Shown: positions 51,463-59,871, numbered from the stretch's first letter. The stretch is 59,871 bases of DNA from a delta proteobacterium NaphS2 (GCA_000179315.1 ADZZ01000072.1:1-59871); one strand, 5' to 3'. Notes: generated by a model not told the origin, from the letters alone. Numbers and translations: made by a program.

Positions 51463-52344
51463 TCATCTCTTTTTGAAGTCCCTATCACCCGAAAATCCTG
51501 TGGGTTTGATGACAATGATCAGGACTAACGCCATGTAGGGGAGGAGATTCTGAAGTTGAGGGGAAGCATATGGCCCCACAAAAGTCTCAAGCAGACCGAT
51601 TATTATGCCGCCTATGACGGCGCCCCCGATGCTGTTGATGCCACCTAGAACAATCACGGGAAAAATTTTAAGGCCCGCTGCGCTGAGGGAATCAGCGGCA
51701 GGGCCGTTCATCATGCCCAACAGTATGCCGGTTAAGGCGCATAAAAGGGCTGAAATGGCCCAGGACATGGCCAAAATGCGTTTTACAGGAATCCCCAGCG
51801 TCCGTGCGGTGAGCCGGTTTTCAGCAAAGGCCCGCATTGAGATTCCCTGTGGCGAAAAGGCAAAGTAAAACCGGTAGAGAAGTAAAACACCGATTCCTGC
51901 AGTCAGCGCAATGATATGAAACGAGGTGAATTGAAAGCCGAACCACCCGCGGGAGAAGGCATGGGGAACAAAAACGGGAAGATGATGGTAACTTTTTTCG
52001 AACACAAAAGAGAGAACACTTTTCAGCATCAGTGCCAGGCCCAGCGTTATCAGAATGTAGTGGATTAGATTTTCCCTTCCGAAAACAGGGCGTATGATCC
52101 ATTTTTCAAGAATCAGTCCCAGGCCGAAGCTGCAGACTAAAGTAACAGCAAAAGCGATGATAACGGGCCAGTTTGCCCAGGCTGAAAGGGCGAAAAATAG
52201 AAAGGCGCCAAATCCAATCATTCCACCGTGAGCAAAGTTCAACAAACCGGAGGATCTGTAGATTAGAATAAAACCGATGGCGGAAATTCCGTAAAGGAGC
52301 CCCAGCGAAACGCCATCCAGTGAAAGCTGAAGGAGAAATTCCAT
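51463..52344 (-). CDS. livH: Branched-chain-type ABC transporter permease LivH
   Basis: The 293-residue product has eight or so hydrophobic segments and the LivH hallmarks: GISAIGFILIYRSSGLLNFA near the N-terminus, MRAFAENRLTARTLGIPVKR as the ATPase-contact loop, and PVIVLGGINSIGGAVIGGII before the C-terminus. It lies between the acyl-CoA ligase and livM, 22 bases from the ligase stop. Substrate specificity is set by the binding protein and cannot be read here; linkage to an acyl-CoA ligase points to a carboxylic acid. Confidence 0.93.
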   Translation of the reverse strand: MEFLLQLSLDGVSLGLLYGISAIGFILIYRSSGLLNFAHGGMIGFGAFLFFALSAWANWPVIIAFAVTLVCSFGLGLILEKWIIRPVFGRENLIHYILITLGLALMLKSVLSFVFEKSYHHLPVFVPHAFSRGWFGFQFTSFHIIALTAGIGVLLLYRFYFAFSPQGISMRAFAENRLTARTLGIPVKRILAMSWAISALLCALTGILLGMMNGPAADSLSAAGLKIFPVIVLGGINSIGGAVIGGIIIGLLETFVGPYASPQLQNLLPYMALVLIIVIKPTGFSGDRDFKKR

Positions 52345-52366
52345 GGTTAAAGAGGGCCCTCCTGCC

Positions 52367-54313
52367 TTATACGATCACGACCCTGACGGCCGGCATCAGG
52401 GTTTCTTCATCACCAATGGCAGCTGATGTCGTTGATGTTCGGATCGATTCCTGTTCTTTTGAAAGCATGGCGTCAAAGAGTTTTTTGTGCCGCCGGAAGA
52501 TGACTTTTCTTCGCGTTTTGCCTGTCGGTGTGACCTCTCTTTCATCGGGATTGAACGGTTCTGACAGTAAAACAAATTTCTCAATTCTCAAGGGCGCGGG
52601 AAGTCGCCCGTTGACCGTGGCCAGTTCATTTCGGATCATTTCTTCAACTTCAGGCCGACGTGCCAGGTCCGCATAGGAGCGGCCGGGCGTTAAACGTTTT
52701 TCCACCCACTGCCGTACGTTTCTAAAATCAAGGCCGATGAGTGCGGAAAGATCCTTTTCTCCAATTTTGGAAATGACAACCTCCTGGATATAGGGGCTTG
52801 ATTTGATGCGTGTTTCAACGAAATCCAGCGAAACGGGTTCATGATCCGTTTCGATCATCTCGTGCTTGCGGCCGATGATCACCAGATGACCGTCTTCATC
52901 AAGGTAACCTGCATCGCCGGTGTGAAGCCATCCATCCGTCAGGACCGTCGCTGTGAGGACGGGGTCCCTGTAATATCCCATGAAATTGGAACCGCTTGCG
53001 ATCAGGATTTCCCGGTTTGGATCCAGTTTGATTTCAGCACCGGGCAACGGTCTTCCAACGGAGGTCGTTTTGACCTCGCCATCGGGATGAACATGGATCA
53101 TACCGCATGTTTCCGTTAAACCGTATGACTGCTTCATATTCAATCCAAGGCGTCTGTAAATTCCGATAACTTCCGGACTGATGGGGTGCCCACCGGTATA
53201 AGCGGTACGAATACGATCGCAGCCGATCCGTTGAAGCAGCGGACGCGTCACGATTCTTCTGAGTATTTCACTTTTCAGCTTCAGTTGAAAGGGAATCGGT
53301 TTTTCCCGGAATTTAAGACGTGTGATTCGATCAGCCGCATCCAAGGCCATATCAAAAAGAATGCGATGCCACTTTCCGGAGTTCGCCATGGAGACGATGA
53401 TCTGTGATGCAAGATCTTCCCAAAAACCGACAGAACCGGTAACGATCGTGGGGCCGATGTCAATGAAATCTTCCAGCAGGGTTTCAGGCCTTTCAGGAAA
53501 GTTTATGGTCAAACCGCCGCAAAGTGCAATACCCACTCCCCAGATCTGTTCGTGTATCCAGGCCATGGGGCACATGGAAATCCAGTCATCCCCAATTCCC
53601 ACCGATTCAGTTGCAACCCACCTGCAAGCGGCATTCGTAAAATTGGCGTGGCTCAGCATGGCCAGTTTGGGTGCGTCCGTTGTGCCTGAGGTCTTCAACA
53701 TCACGGCCGGATCCTCAGGTTTGCCATCCCACAGTTCCTTGATGAACAGATCGGGCTGTTCATTGTCTAGATCTTCCCCCAGTTCAAGTAGCTGACTGAA
53801 AGCGATCAAACGGGGGTCATCCCCATAAAGATTCAGACCGGTGGGATCCACATAGATGATCTGTTTCAGTTGGGGAAGTTCCTGGTGGCGGGCCAGAAGT
53901 TTGTCCACTTGGGTTTGGTCCTGGACAAAAACATAGGCTGCCTGCACATGGTTGAGTTCATTTGCCAGGGTTTCCGCGGTTGAGGCGGCAAAAAGGGGAA
54001 CCGCTATGGCACCGGCGGTTTGTGTGCCCAATTCTCCAAAAAGACATTCCGGAATGTTCTCAAGGACAAGCGCAACCGTTTCGCCGCGCTCAATTCCCAG
54101 CGCCATCAACCCCAGCGCGGTGTTTTTGGTGTAGTGAAAATACGCATCCCAGCTGATGGACTGCCATAACCCGTAAGCCTTTTCACGAATGGCAATTTTC
54201 CCGGAACCCAAACGCTCTGCCTGTTTAAAGAGGATTTGAGGAAGGGTAAACTGAGCCATGGATGACAGGGTTTCCGGCTCGGTACGTTCAAATTTGTACT
54301 CTGGTTTATTCAT
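52367..54313 (-). CDS. AMP-forming long-chain acyl-CoA synthetase family protein
   Basis: The 648-residue product is an ANL-superfamily ligase that activates a carboxylate with ATP and CoA. The P-loop is LKTSGTTDAPKLAMLSH. Further motifs are SYGLTETCGM (A5), DGWLHTGDAGYLDEDGHL (A7), IIGRKHEM (A8) and VTPTGKTRRKVI with the C-terminal lysine. It is closest in layout to the long-chain (FadD15/FAA1-like) group, which often accompanies Liv transporters in anaerobes that degrade aromatic or fatty acids. It lies between the ATPase and permease genes, consistent with uptake followed by thioesterification. No clear ribosome binding site is seen. Confidence 0.9.
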   Translation of the reverse strand: MNKPEYKFERTEPETLSSMAQFTLPQILFKQAERLGSGKIAIREKAYGLWQSISWDAYFHYTKNTALGLMALGIERGETVALVLENIPECLFGELGTQTAGAIAVPLFAASTAETLANELNHVQAAYVFVQDQTQVDKLLARHQELPQLKQIIYVDPTGLNLYGDDPRLIAFSQLLELGEDLDNEQPDLFIKELWDGKPEDPAVMLKTSGTTDAPKLAMLSHANFTNAACRWVATESVGIGDDWISMCPMAWIHEQIWGVGIALCGGLTINFPERPETLLEDFIDIGPTIVTGSVGFWEDLASQIIVSMANSGKWHRILFDMALDAADRITRLKFREKPIPFQLKLKSEILRRIVTRPLLQRIGCDRIRTAYTGGHPISPEVIGIYRRLGLNMKQSYGLTETCGMIHVHPDGEVKTTSVGRPLPGAEIKLDPNREILIASGSNFMGYYRDPVLTATVLTDGWLHTGDAGYLDEDGHLVIIGRKHEMIETDHEPVSLDFVETRIKSSPYIQEVVISKIGEKDLSALIGLDFRNVRQWVEKRLTPGRSYADLARRPEVEEMIRNELATVNGRLPAPLRIEKFVLLSEPFNPDEREVTPTGKTRRKVIFRRHKKLFDAMLSKEQESIRTSTTSAAIGDEETLMPAVRVVIV

Positions 54314-54372
54314 ATGCGTTTCACTGAACTGCTGATATCCTATTTATGTTGCCAAATCATTTTGGTTAAAAT

Positions 54373-55191
54373 TTACGGTTTGCCGAGATAAGCCTTTATG
54401 ACCTGAGGGTGTTTTTGAACGAAATCCGGGGAGCCTTCAGCGATTTTGATGCCGAAATCCAGGACGACCACGCGTTTTGAAATGCTCATGACGATGGACA
54501 TGTCGTGCTCCGCCAAGATAATGGTCTGTTGCCATATTTCATTCAGTTCCAGCAGAAATCGAACCATTTCGTCCTTTTCTTCCAGCGTCATGCCTGTGAA
54601 AGGTTCATCCAGAAGGAGTATCCTGGGGTTCAGGGAAAGGGCACGGCCCAGGTCAACCCGTTTTCGCATGCCCATGGGAAGGCGGGCGACAGGCTCTTTT
54701 CGGACGGTCTGTAAGTCCAGGAAATCGATCAATTCTTCCACTAGTCGTATTTGATGGGCCTCTTTCGCTTTTGTGCTCTTGGAAAACAGAAATGCCTTCG
54801 CAAAATTGTATTTCAAGTGAATATGGCGTGCCAGCATCATGTTGGAAAGGACCGTCATCTCCTCAAAAAGCTCGAAACTCTGGTACGTTCTGCCAATGCC
54901 GGCGGCTGCCCGTCGGTGCGGCGGCAGGTGCGTTATTTCCTCTTCGTTGAGGATGATTTTTCCACTCTGCGGTTTAGAGTCACCTGAAAGGCAGTTCAGA
55001 AGGCTTGTTTTTCCCGCCCCGTTAGGGCCGATAAGAGAAATCAATTCACCGTTTTGAACAGAGAAGTCTATTTTGTTCAAAGCCGTTATGCCACCAAACC
55101 TGAGCGTCAGGTTCCTAATTTCCAGCTGGGCCTGTCGCTTTCCGGGGTCGGAAGAGGCGAAAAGGCTCGGGTCACCGCGAAAGGCTTTCAT
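54373..55191 (-). CDS. livG: Branched-chain-type ABC transporter ATP-binding protein LivG
   Basis: The 272-residue product has Walker A SLIGPNGAGKTSLLNCLSG, the Q-loop in AAGIGRTYQSFELFEEMTVL, signature LPMGMRKRVDLGRALSLN, Walker B ILLLDEPFTGM and the H-loop ILAEHDMSIVM. The long insertion between Q-loop and signature is typical of LivG. Its ATG overlaps the binding-protein stop by four bases. Liv systems usually have a second ATPase (LivF), but none is in this operon. Confidence 0.93.
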   Translation of the reverse strand: MKAFRGDPSLFASSDPGKRQAQLEIRNLTLRFGGITALNKIDFSVQNGELISLIGPNGAGKTSLLNCLSGDSKPQSGKIILNEEEITHLPPHRRAAAGIGRTYQSFELFEEMTVLSNMMLARHIHLKYNFAKAFLFSKSTKAKEAHQIRLVEELIDFLDLQTVRKEPVARLPMGMRKRVDLGRALSLNPRILLLDEPFTGMTLEEKDEMVRFLLELNEIWQQTIILAEHDMSIVMSISKRVVVLDFGIKIAEGSPDFVQKHPQVIKAYLGKP

Positions 55192-56408
55192 GGTACGATG
55201 GTTACCTTCTCGCTTTTAGGATTCCAGAATTTTGTAAGCGGTGTGAACGTTCGATTTTTGTTAACCCTTACAATCCTTGTGACAAATGAAGCGCTGTGAT
55301 TGGTATCCGTGTAAGTAATGTCGGGGATAAGCTTTCCGAAATCTTCTTTCTGAAAGGTTTCAAGGGCCAGGTTGATTTTCCGCCCGTTAATGACGTCTAG
55401 AATTTCATGCGCCTTTTGAAGGGCTCTCGCCACGACCGCGGCAGCGGCAACGCCTTCCCAGTAAGCGGTATGAAAACGGGATACCGATTGATAACGATCA
55501 ATCAGCGCTTTTATCAAATGGATGCCGGATGTGCCGTCTCCGGGCAGGCATCCCGGAAACGAAATATTTATTGGGTGCCGGGCCGATCCTTTAAGCAGAT
55601 TCAGGGAATCGGCGTTCAGTGTTGTCCAAGGGATGAAAAAAGGGACATCGTAATGGATCCGATCAGCGGATCTGAGTGTCGCAAGGGCATCGGCTGCAGC
55701 GCATTGCATGAAAATATATTCCGCACCCATGCGCTTCAGTTTAAGAAGTGACGGTTCCGGATTCTCGATGTTCGGTTCGAATTTAATAACGGCGACGATT
55801 TTAAAGCGGTTCTCTGCTGCCTCGGTCTTGTTGAGGCTGTTGATCAAATTTTCGCAGGCATCATCGACGGTCAGGATGCCGATTTTCGGTGGCTCGGATC
55901 CCCCATGAACCGTTTCGATGTATTCAAGCGTGGCGTAAACGTCTAAAACCGTACCTCCGAAGGGAAGGTACGTATAGGATGGCGGCGGAGGAAGCGCTCT
56001 TGGACAACGGGAAAAATCCAAGTGGGGAATTTCGTGTTCAAAAAAGAGCGGCCTGAGTTTTTCACAGATATTCCCGTTCCAAACGACCGACATATGGACT
56101 CCCGGGGCAACGAAGAACTTCTCGACATTTTGGAGGACGGTCCGAAAGCTGGTGCCGCCATCCACAATTGCCAACGCAAGCTTCCGTCCCGCAATACCCG
56201 AACCCACTTCATTCAAATAGCGGAAGTAATCTTGCATGCCTTTGAGTTTCAATTGCCCCTGCGCCGCCCGAGGACCCGTCACATCGACAATGACACCAAT
56301 TCTGATCTCATCGCCGGAGGTGTCTTCGGCTTGAGGAACGGGTACAAGAATGAGGGAGAAAATTCCAGCCAGAGCAAAAAAAATGGATGACAATTGCAAA
56401 CGGCCCAC
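55188..56408 (-). CDS. Periplasmic substrate-binding protein, Liv type
   Basis: The 406-residue product has a signal peptide (SIFFALAGIFSLILVPVPQA) and the type I periplasmic-binding fold of LivJ/LivK-like proteins (IRIGVIVDVTGPRAAQGQLK, then NEVGSGIAGRKLALAIVDGG). It begins at a GTG with AGGAGGG 7 bases upstream and has its own promoter. Two-domain folding is apparent from the pattern of glycines. It captures the ligand and delivers it to LivH/LivM; the companion ligase gene suggests a carboxylic acid such as an aromatic or fatty acid instead of leucine. Confidence 0.9.
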   Translation of the reverse strand: MGRLQLSSIFFALAGIFSLILVPVPQAEDTSGDEIRIGVIVDVTGPRAAQGQLKLKGMQDYFRYLNEVGSGIAGRKLALAIVDGGTSFRTVLQNVEKFFVAPGVHMSVVWNGNICEKLRPLFFEHEIPHLDFSRCPRALPPPPSYTYLPFGGTVLDVYATLEYIETVHGGSEPPKIGILTVDDACENLINSLNKTEAAENRFKIVAVIKFEPNIENPEPSLLKLKRMGAEYIFMQCAAADALATLRSADRIHYDVPFFIPWTTLNADSLNLLKGSARHPINISFPGCLPGDGTSGIHLIKALIDRYQSVSRFHTAYWEGVAAAAVVARALQKAHEILDVINGRKINLALETFQKEDFGKLIPDITYTDTNHSASFVTRIVRVNKNRTFTPLTKFWNPKSEKVTIVP

Positions 56409-56499
56409 AATCCCTCCTAAACAGGCAAGCCATACCGTCGCATCAGTTTAAAACCCGCGCCTAAACGCAATCGGTTTCATGGGACAGCAATGTGTTGAA

Positions 56500-56528
56500 A
56501 TCTAATGCAACAGGCAAATTCTTGTCAA
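56500..56528 (-). promoter_or_regulatory. Promoter of the Liv-type operon
   Basis: On the reverse strand TTGACA (56528-56523) and TTAGAT (56505-56500) have a 17-bp spacer. A start near 56493 gives a leader of about 85 nt before the binding-protein GTG. It is divergent from the tetR promoter. Confidence 0.5.
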
Positions 56529-56591
56529 GAAGTTATTGATTCCCCATGAAAGCCGCCAATTGTTGATTTCCAAAATTTGGGATAAAAATGC

Positions 56592-56642
56592 TTGACACCA
56601 ACGCTGAGCGATGTTATTCGTCTATGAATGAATGGTCATTCA
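56592..56642 (+). promoter_or_regulatory. tetR promoter with palindromic operator
   Basis: TTGACA (56592-56597) and TATTCG (56615-56620) with a 17-bp spacer predict a start near 56627, inside TGAATGAATGGTCATTCA (56625-56642), whose arms TGAATGA/TCATTCA are a perfect inverted repeat. A TetR dimer bound there would block its own transcription. Confidence 0.6.
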
Positions 56643-56657
56643 CTGGTGGTGGAAATT

Positions 56658-57248
56658 GTGGGAAAAAGAAAAGACAACGAGAAGTACCATAAAATTATCG
56701 AAGCGGCCACGAAAGTTTTTGCTAAAAACGGATTTTATCAGTCAAGAGTCGCACAGATTGCGAAAGAGGCCGGGGTCGCCGATGGAACGATCTATATCTA
56801 TTTTGAGAATAAGGATGATATCCTCATCTCCCTTTTTGAAGAACAGATGAAGGCTGTTTTAGATAATATGGTCTGTAAGGTTTCAGCCATCGATGATCCT
56901 GCTGAAAAACTCGAGATATTTGCATCAACGCACCTGGGACTCATCGAAAAGAACAAAGCCATGGCGGAAATTATTCAGGTGGAGTTGCGGCAAAGCGGCA
57001 AGTTCATGAAAGAATACAAGAACGAGAGATTCTTGGAATACCTTGATATTATAGAGGATATTATCATTGAAGGCCAGAAGAGAGGGCTTTTCCGAAAGGA
57101 TGTGATCCTGACTGTTGCCAAAAGAGCTTTCTTTGGTGCGTTAGATGAGGTCTCACGTTTTTGGGTATTGTCAAGTCGTAAGCAATATGATACCGAAACC
57201 GTAGCCAAACAGATCAGTGATTTCTTCTTAAACGGTATAAAGAAATGA
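56658..57248 (+). CDS. TetR-family transcriptional regulator (FadR-like)
   Basis: The GTG at 56658, about 8 bases after GGTGG, gives 196 residues; the ATG at 56628 lies within the operator at the predicted transcription start, so it is unlikely. The HTH is YHKIIEAATKVFAKNGFYQS, RVAQIAKEAGVADGTIYIYF, a strong match to the TetR/AcrR HTH. The C-terminal ligand domain is helical (EKNKAMAEIIQVELRQSGKF). TetR proteins near acyl-CoA genes often sense acyl-CoA. The position suggests control of the Liv/ligase operon, etfBA and itself. Confidence 0.85.
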   Translation: MGKRKDNEKYHKIIEAATKVFAKNGFYQSRVAQIAKEAGVADGTIYIYFENKDDILISLFEEQMKAVLDNMVCKVSAIDDPAEKLEIFASTHLGLIEKNKAMAEIIQVELRQSGKFMKEYKNERFLEYLDIIEDIIIEGQKRGLFRKDVILTVAKRAFFGALDEVSRFWVLSSRKQYDTETVAKQISDFFLNGIKK

Positions 57249-57279
57249 GTTAATTTTAAATTGTTTATCCCTTTTTTTC

Positions 57280-57308
57280 TTGACGCGTAGTTACGATACC
57301 GCTATATC
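57280..57308 (+). promoter_or_regulatory. Sigma70 promoter of etfBA
   Basis: TTGACG (57280-57285) and TATATC (57303-57308) are separated by exactly 17 bp. A start near 57315 gives an untranslated leader of about 218 nt before etfB. Confidence 0.65.
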
Positions 57309-57532
57309 GTATTTGCATTCACCCCGGATATTTCAGAAAACCGTTTCACGGAAGGCGGTTCCAAAAATGTTCAATGTTTTTTTTGATGGGGAAAAGCGGA
57401 AAATTTGACCGCATGGATGCAGTAGATTTTTTTAGGATGTAGATCGGACAGGAGGGATGTTTTGAAATTGGCTCAAGCACTATGGCCGATTTAACGCGTT
57501 AACTTGTAACAGGTGCAAAGAAGGAGGACAAG

Positions 57533-58327
57533 GTGAACATTATAGTCTGTCTAAAACAGGTACCGGATACCGAAAGCCAGATCAAGATTGGATCGGACGG
57601 CGTGTCAATTGTGACGGATGATATCAAATGGGTGATGAATCCGTATGATGAGTTTGGTGTAGAAGAGGCGTTAAAGCTGAAAGAAAAATTTGGCGGCGAG
57701 GTAACCGTGGTAGGGCTTGGACCGAAAAGAGTGACCGAGTCTATTCGAACAGCGCTGGCCATGGGAGCCGACAAAGGGGTTCTCGTTACGGATGATGCCC
57801 TGGAGGGAAGCGATGCGTTGGCAACGGCCAAGGCGATTGCCGCTGCTATCAAGGATCTTGAATATGATGTTATCTTTACCGGGCAACGGGGTGTTGATGA
57901 TGACCAGGGGCTGGTTGGCGCTGCCGTGGCCGAACTGCTGGATATTCCGCAGCTTTCCCTGATCACAAAGGTTGAAGTGGCGGAAGACGGCAATACCGTC
58001 AAGGTGGAGCGGCCCATTGAAGGCGAAACCCTCGTCATTGAGTCTTCTCTACCGGCATTAATTACGGCTCAGAAAGGTTTAAATGAGCCCCGTTATGCGT
58101 CTCTTCCCGGAATTATGAAGGCAAAGAAAAAACCTCTCGAAGAAAAAAGCCTTGGGGACTTGGGCCTGGATGCTTCGGAATTCGGCGCGGACGCAAGGAA
58201 GTTGAAGATTCTGGAACTGACACCTCCGCCTGCGCGGGAAGCCGGGAAGATCGTTGAGGGTGAAACTCCTCAGGAAAAGGCTGCCGAGCTGGCAAAGCTG
58301 CTGCATGAAGAAGCAAAGGTCTTGTAG
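57533..58327 (+). CDS. etfB: Electron transfer flavoprotein subunit beta
   Basis: EtfB binds AMP and, with EtfA, passes electrons from acyl-CoA dehydrogenases or other flavoenzymes to the membrane. The 264-residue product starts at a GTG with AAGGAGG 8 bases upstream, giving MNIIVCLKQVPDTESQIKIG, a typical EtfB N-terminus. DDIKWVMNPYDEFGVEEALK and GADKGVLVTDD follow the family pattern. VDDDQGLVGAAVAELLDIPQ is the signature region, and SLPALITAQKGLNEPRYASL is conserved near the end. etfA follows 80 bases later. Acyl-CoA oxidation by the neighbouring ligase operon would need this pair. Confidence 0.95.
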   Translation: MNIIVCLKQVPDTESQIKIGSDGVSIVTDDIKWVMNPYDEFGVEEALKLKEKFGGEVTVVGLGPKRVTESIRTALAMGADKGVLVTDDALEGSDALATAKAIAAAIKDLEYDVIFTGQRGVDDDQGLVGAAVAELLDIPQLSLITKVEVAEDGNTVKVERPIEGETLVIESSLPALITAQKGLNEPRYASLPGIMKAKKKPLEEKSLGDLGLDASEFGADARKLKILELTPPPAREAGKIVEGETPQEKAAELAKLLHEEAKVL

Positions 58328-58407
58328 CCCTTTACCGTTTCACGCTTTTTCTAATCGTGCTGATGTGCAGAAATTAATATTAACATGAATGTGTAAGGAG
58401 ATAAAAA

Positions 58408-59391
58408 ATGGCACAGGGAGTTTGGACGATTGCTGAGCAGAGGGATGGAGCGATCCGCAAAATTACTTACGAAATTGTGAGTGAAGGAAGACGTTTGGCG
58501 GATGCCCTCGGTCAGGAACTGACTGTGGTACTGCTTGGTTCCAATATAAAAGACAAAGCCGGTGAGCTGGGACAATATGGTGCGGATAAGGTTCTGGTCT
58601 GTGATGATCCGAAACTGGATCCTTATACCACGGATGCCTATGCATCGGTCATTTCGGGGCTGGTCAAAGAAGGCGATCCGGCAATATTGCTTTTGGGTGC
58701 TTCCGTGGAAGGAAAAGATCTGTCCGGTAGACTGGCGGCAAAGCTTGATGTGGCGATGGCCCAGGACTGTACGGTTTTTGCCATTGAAGATGGGAACCTC
58801 GTGGCAACCCGACCCATTTATGCCGGAAAAGCCTATGCAAAAGTCACCTTTGAAAACAGCTTTCCGCAGATGGGGACGGCCCGGCCGAATGTCATGAGCC
58901 TTGTTGAACCGGATGCATCCAGATCCGCCGATATAGCGGATGCCGACTTTTCGCTGGATGATGGGGCGTTGAAGACGAAGGTTGTGGATGTGGTTAAGGA
59001 TGAAAGCGGGAAGATCGATCTGACCGAAGCAGACAAGATCGTTTCCGGCGGTCGCGGCATGAAAGGGCCCGAGAACTATAATATTCTGGAAGAATTGGCA
59101 GACTTGATCGGTGCCAGTGTCGGCGCTTCGCGTTCGGCTGTTGACGCGGGATGGCGGCCTCATTCGGATCAGGTGGGACAGACCGGTAAAGTGGTTTCAC
59201 CCAATCTTTATGTGGCGTGCGGTATATCTGGCGCCATTCAGCATCTGGCCGGTATGAGCACCTCCAAAGTGATCGTGGCCATCAATAAGGATGAGGATGC
59301 GCCCATCTTTCAAAAAGCCGACTACGGTGTGGTAGGGGACCTTTTTGATGTGGTCCCGGCTCTGACCGAAGAAGTCAAAAAATATCTGTAA
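58408..59391 (+). CDS. etfA: Electron transfer flavoprotein subunit alpha
   Basis: EtfA carries the redox FAD of the ETF heterodimer. The 327-residue product (AAGGAGA upstream) has an N-terminal alpha/beta domain shared with EtfB. The C-terminal FAD domain includes KIVSGGRGMKGPENYNILEE, GASVGASRSAVDAGWRPHSD, QVGQTGKVVSPNLYVACGIS, GAIQHLAGM and AINKDEDAPIFQKADYGVVG; these include the arginine and acidic residues that hold FAD. No extra Fe-S domain is present. A strong terminator follows 22 bases after the stop, closing the operon. Confidence 0.96.
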   Translation: MAQGVWTIAEQRDGAIRKITYEIVSEGRRLADALGQELTVVLLGSNIKDKAGELGQYGADKVLVCDDPKLDPYTTDAYASVISGLVKEGDPAILLLGASVEGKDLSGRLAAKLDVAMAQDCTVFAIEDGNLVATRPIYAGKAYAKVTFENSFPQMGTARPNVMSLVEPDASRSADIADADFSLDDGALKTKVVDVVKDESGKIDLTEADKIVSGGRGMKGPENYNILEELADLIGASVGASRSAVDAGWRPHSDQVGQTGKVVSPNLYVACGISGAIQHLAGMSTSKVIVAINKDEDAPIFQKADYGVVGDLFDVVPALTEEVKKYL

Positions 59392-59412
59392 CCACTTAAA
59401 TGTCGTTCAAAT

Positions 59413-59452
59413 GAGCACCGCGAACCTTCCGGTTTGCGGTGCTCGTTTTTTT
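59413..59452 (+). terminator. Intrinsic terminator of the etfBA operon
   Basis: GAGCACCGC (59413-59421) pairs perfectly with GCGGTGCTC (59436-59444), with AACC/GGTT extending the stem, followed by T7. Convergent with the reverse-strand gene at the window end. Confidence 0.9.
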
Positions 59453-59463
59453 GCCGGGCATTT

Positions 59464-59871
59464 TCAGAGTAACGCCAGGAAATCCTCCAGATCCAGAGCG
59501 CTCTGTTCTTCCAGTGCCTCCGCATCGCTGATGGAACTGCTTTTCGAGTTATCCAGGGTGACCGGTTGAGCAAGTATCTTGAGGTTTTTTTCGTCCGGTT
59601 TTTCGAGCCATTGTTTTACCAACGTTACGGGGAGCCGAACTTCTTCAAGCTCTTCCAACATGTTGAACGCGATATCCTTTGTTTCACCGGAGGCCAGGTG
59701 TGGCGCTGCGAAAAAACGATCAAGAATGACGGCAATGGGGATGTGCACTTCTTTTTCCAGCAGATGATTTAGTTTTTGCAGAAAAGCGGACTCGTAAGCT
59801 TGTCCTGTTGGTATGGCTGATCCTTCTTCACCCTGAAAGATGACGCCGTATTTCAGCCGCATACGCCGGTT
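59464..59871 (-). CDS. Partial gene of unknown function at the window end
   Basis: The reverse frame is open from the window edge to a stop at 59464; an ATG at 59862 gives 132 residues, but the frame also extends beyond it (NRRMRLKY), so the true start may lie outside. The product (MRLKYGVIFQGEEGSAIPTG near the start, acidic SISDAEALEEQSALDLEDFL at the end) has no motif I recognise. Its composition looks coding. It converges on etfA across the terminator. Confidence 0.55.
   Translation of the reverse strand, partial: NRRMRLKYGVIFQGEEGSAIPTGQAYESAFLQKLNHLLEKEVHIPIAVILDRFFAAPHLASGETKDIAFNMLEELEEVRLPVTLVKQWLEKPDEKNLKILAQPVTLDNSKSSSISDAEALEEQSALDLEDFLALL

Noticed and set aside
57451-57532. Possible leader peptide starting at TTG 57462 after GGAGGG
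   Set aside because: The frame does not stop before etfB but runs on through its start out of frame, so it is not a short leader ORF.

Overview
The window looks like the chromosome of an anaerobic, probably sulfate-reducing member of the Desulfobacterota (Desulfobacteraceae-like). This is inferred from the gene set: a tungsten-type aldehyde:ferredoxin oxidoreductase (AOR) with two MoaD/ThiS-like neighbours, Rex, rubrerythrin, thiol peroxidase, a CstB-like sulfur protein, an etfBA pair, a Liv-type ABC transporter operon with an acyl-CoA ligase, and an F0 cluster separate from F1. No rRNA or tRNA gene was recognised, so the placement rests on protein families read by eye.

Left chromosomal part (1-15236). 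After a partial lipoprotein gene come nitroreductase, AOR and the two MoaD/ThiS-like genes, then an SH3-AMIN envelope protein. A protein with two Sm/Hfq-like halves follows, downstream of a stand-alone response regulator. pdxA and uvrA run forward. The reverse-strand run thyA-like, rlmN, atpZ-like, atpI, atpB, atpE ends at a terminator, beyond which lies rex with a candidate Rex operator.

Central part (about 15.25-40.83 kb). This is an integrative element resembling a P4-type phage satellite: a tyrosine integrase at the right end, an AlpA/Xis-type HTH gene, a CHC2/Toprim primase, a D5/SF3 helicase, a candidate C4-type antisense RNA and several small unknown genes. No capsid, portal, terminase or conjugation gene was seen. 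A 19-bp hairpin is repeated perfectly about 40 bp upstream of the starts of the first gene and of the integrase.

The element has been heavily invaded. An IS21-family element (17405-25880) splits the xis gene. A DDE/AAA transposon (18278-23786) sits inside its istA, and an IS1634-like element (18688-20513) sits inside a passenger gene of that transposon. A second IS21-type element (31143-36674) splits another small gene and is itself split in istB by a DDE insertion sequence (31537-33338). Its transposase is fused to a DnaG-like primase module. A group II intron (about 37486-39373) lies just upstream of the integrase. Removing each insertion with one copy of its target duplication restores an uninterrupted reading frame for xis, the first istA, the second istB and the small gene at 31103/36683-37146. 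The passenger-gene pieces do not rejoin in one frame.

Right chromosomal part (40887-59871). MATE transporter, carboxymuconolactone-decarboxylase-like protein, exported CstB-like persulfide dioxygenase/rhodanese, rubrerythrin and thiol peroxidase run forward. On the reverse strand is a Liv-type operon (binding protein, ATPase, acyl-CoA ligase, two permeases) that ends with an unrecognised protein of about 1586 residues. A divergent TetR gene with a palindromic operator faces that operon. etfB and etfA follow from a clear sigma-70 promoter and end at a terminator, and a partial unknown gene closes the window.
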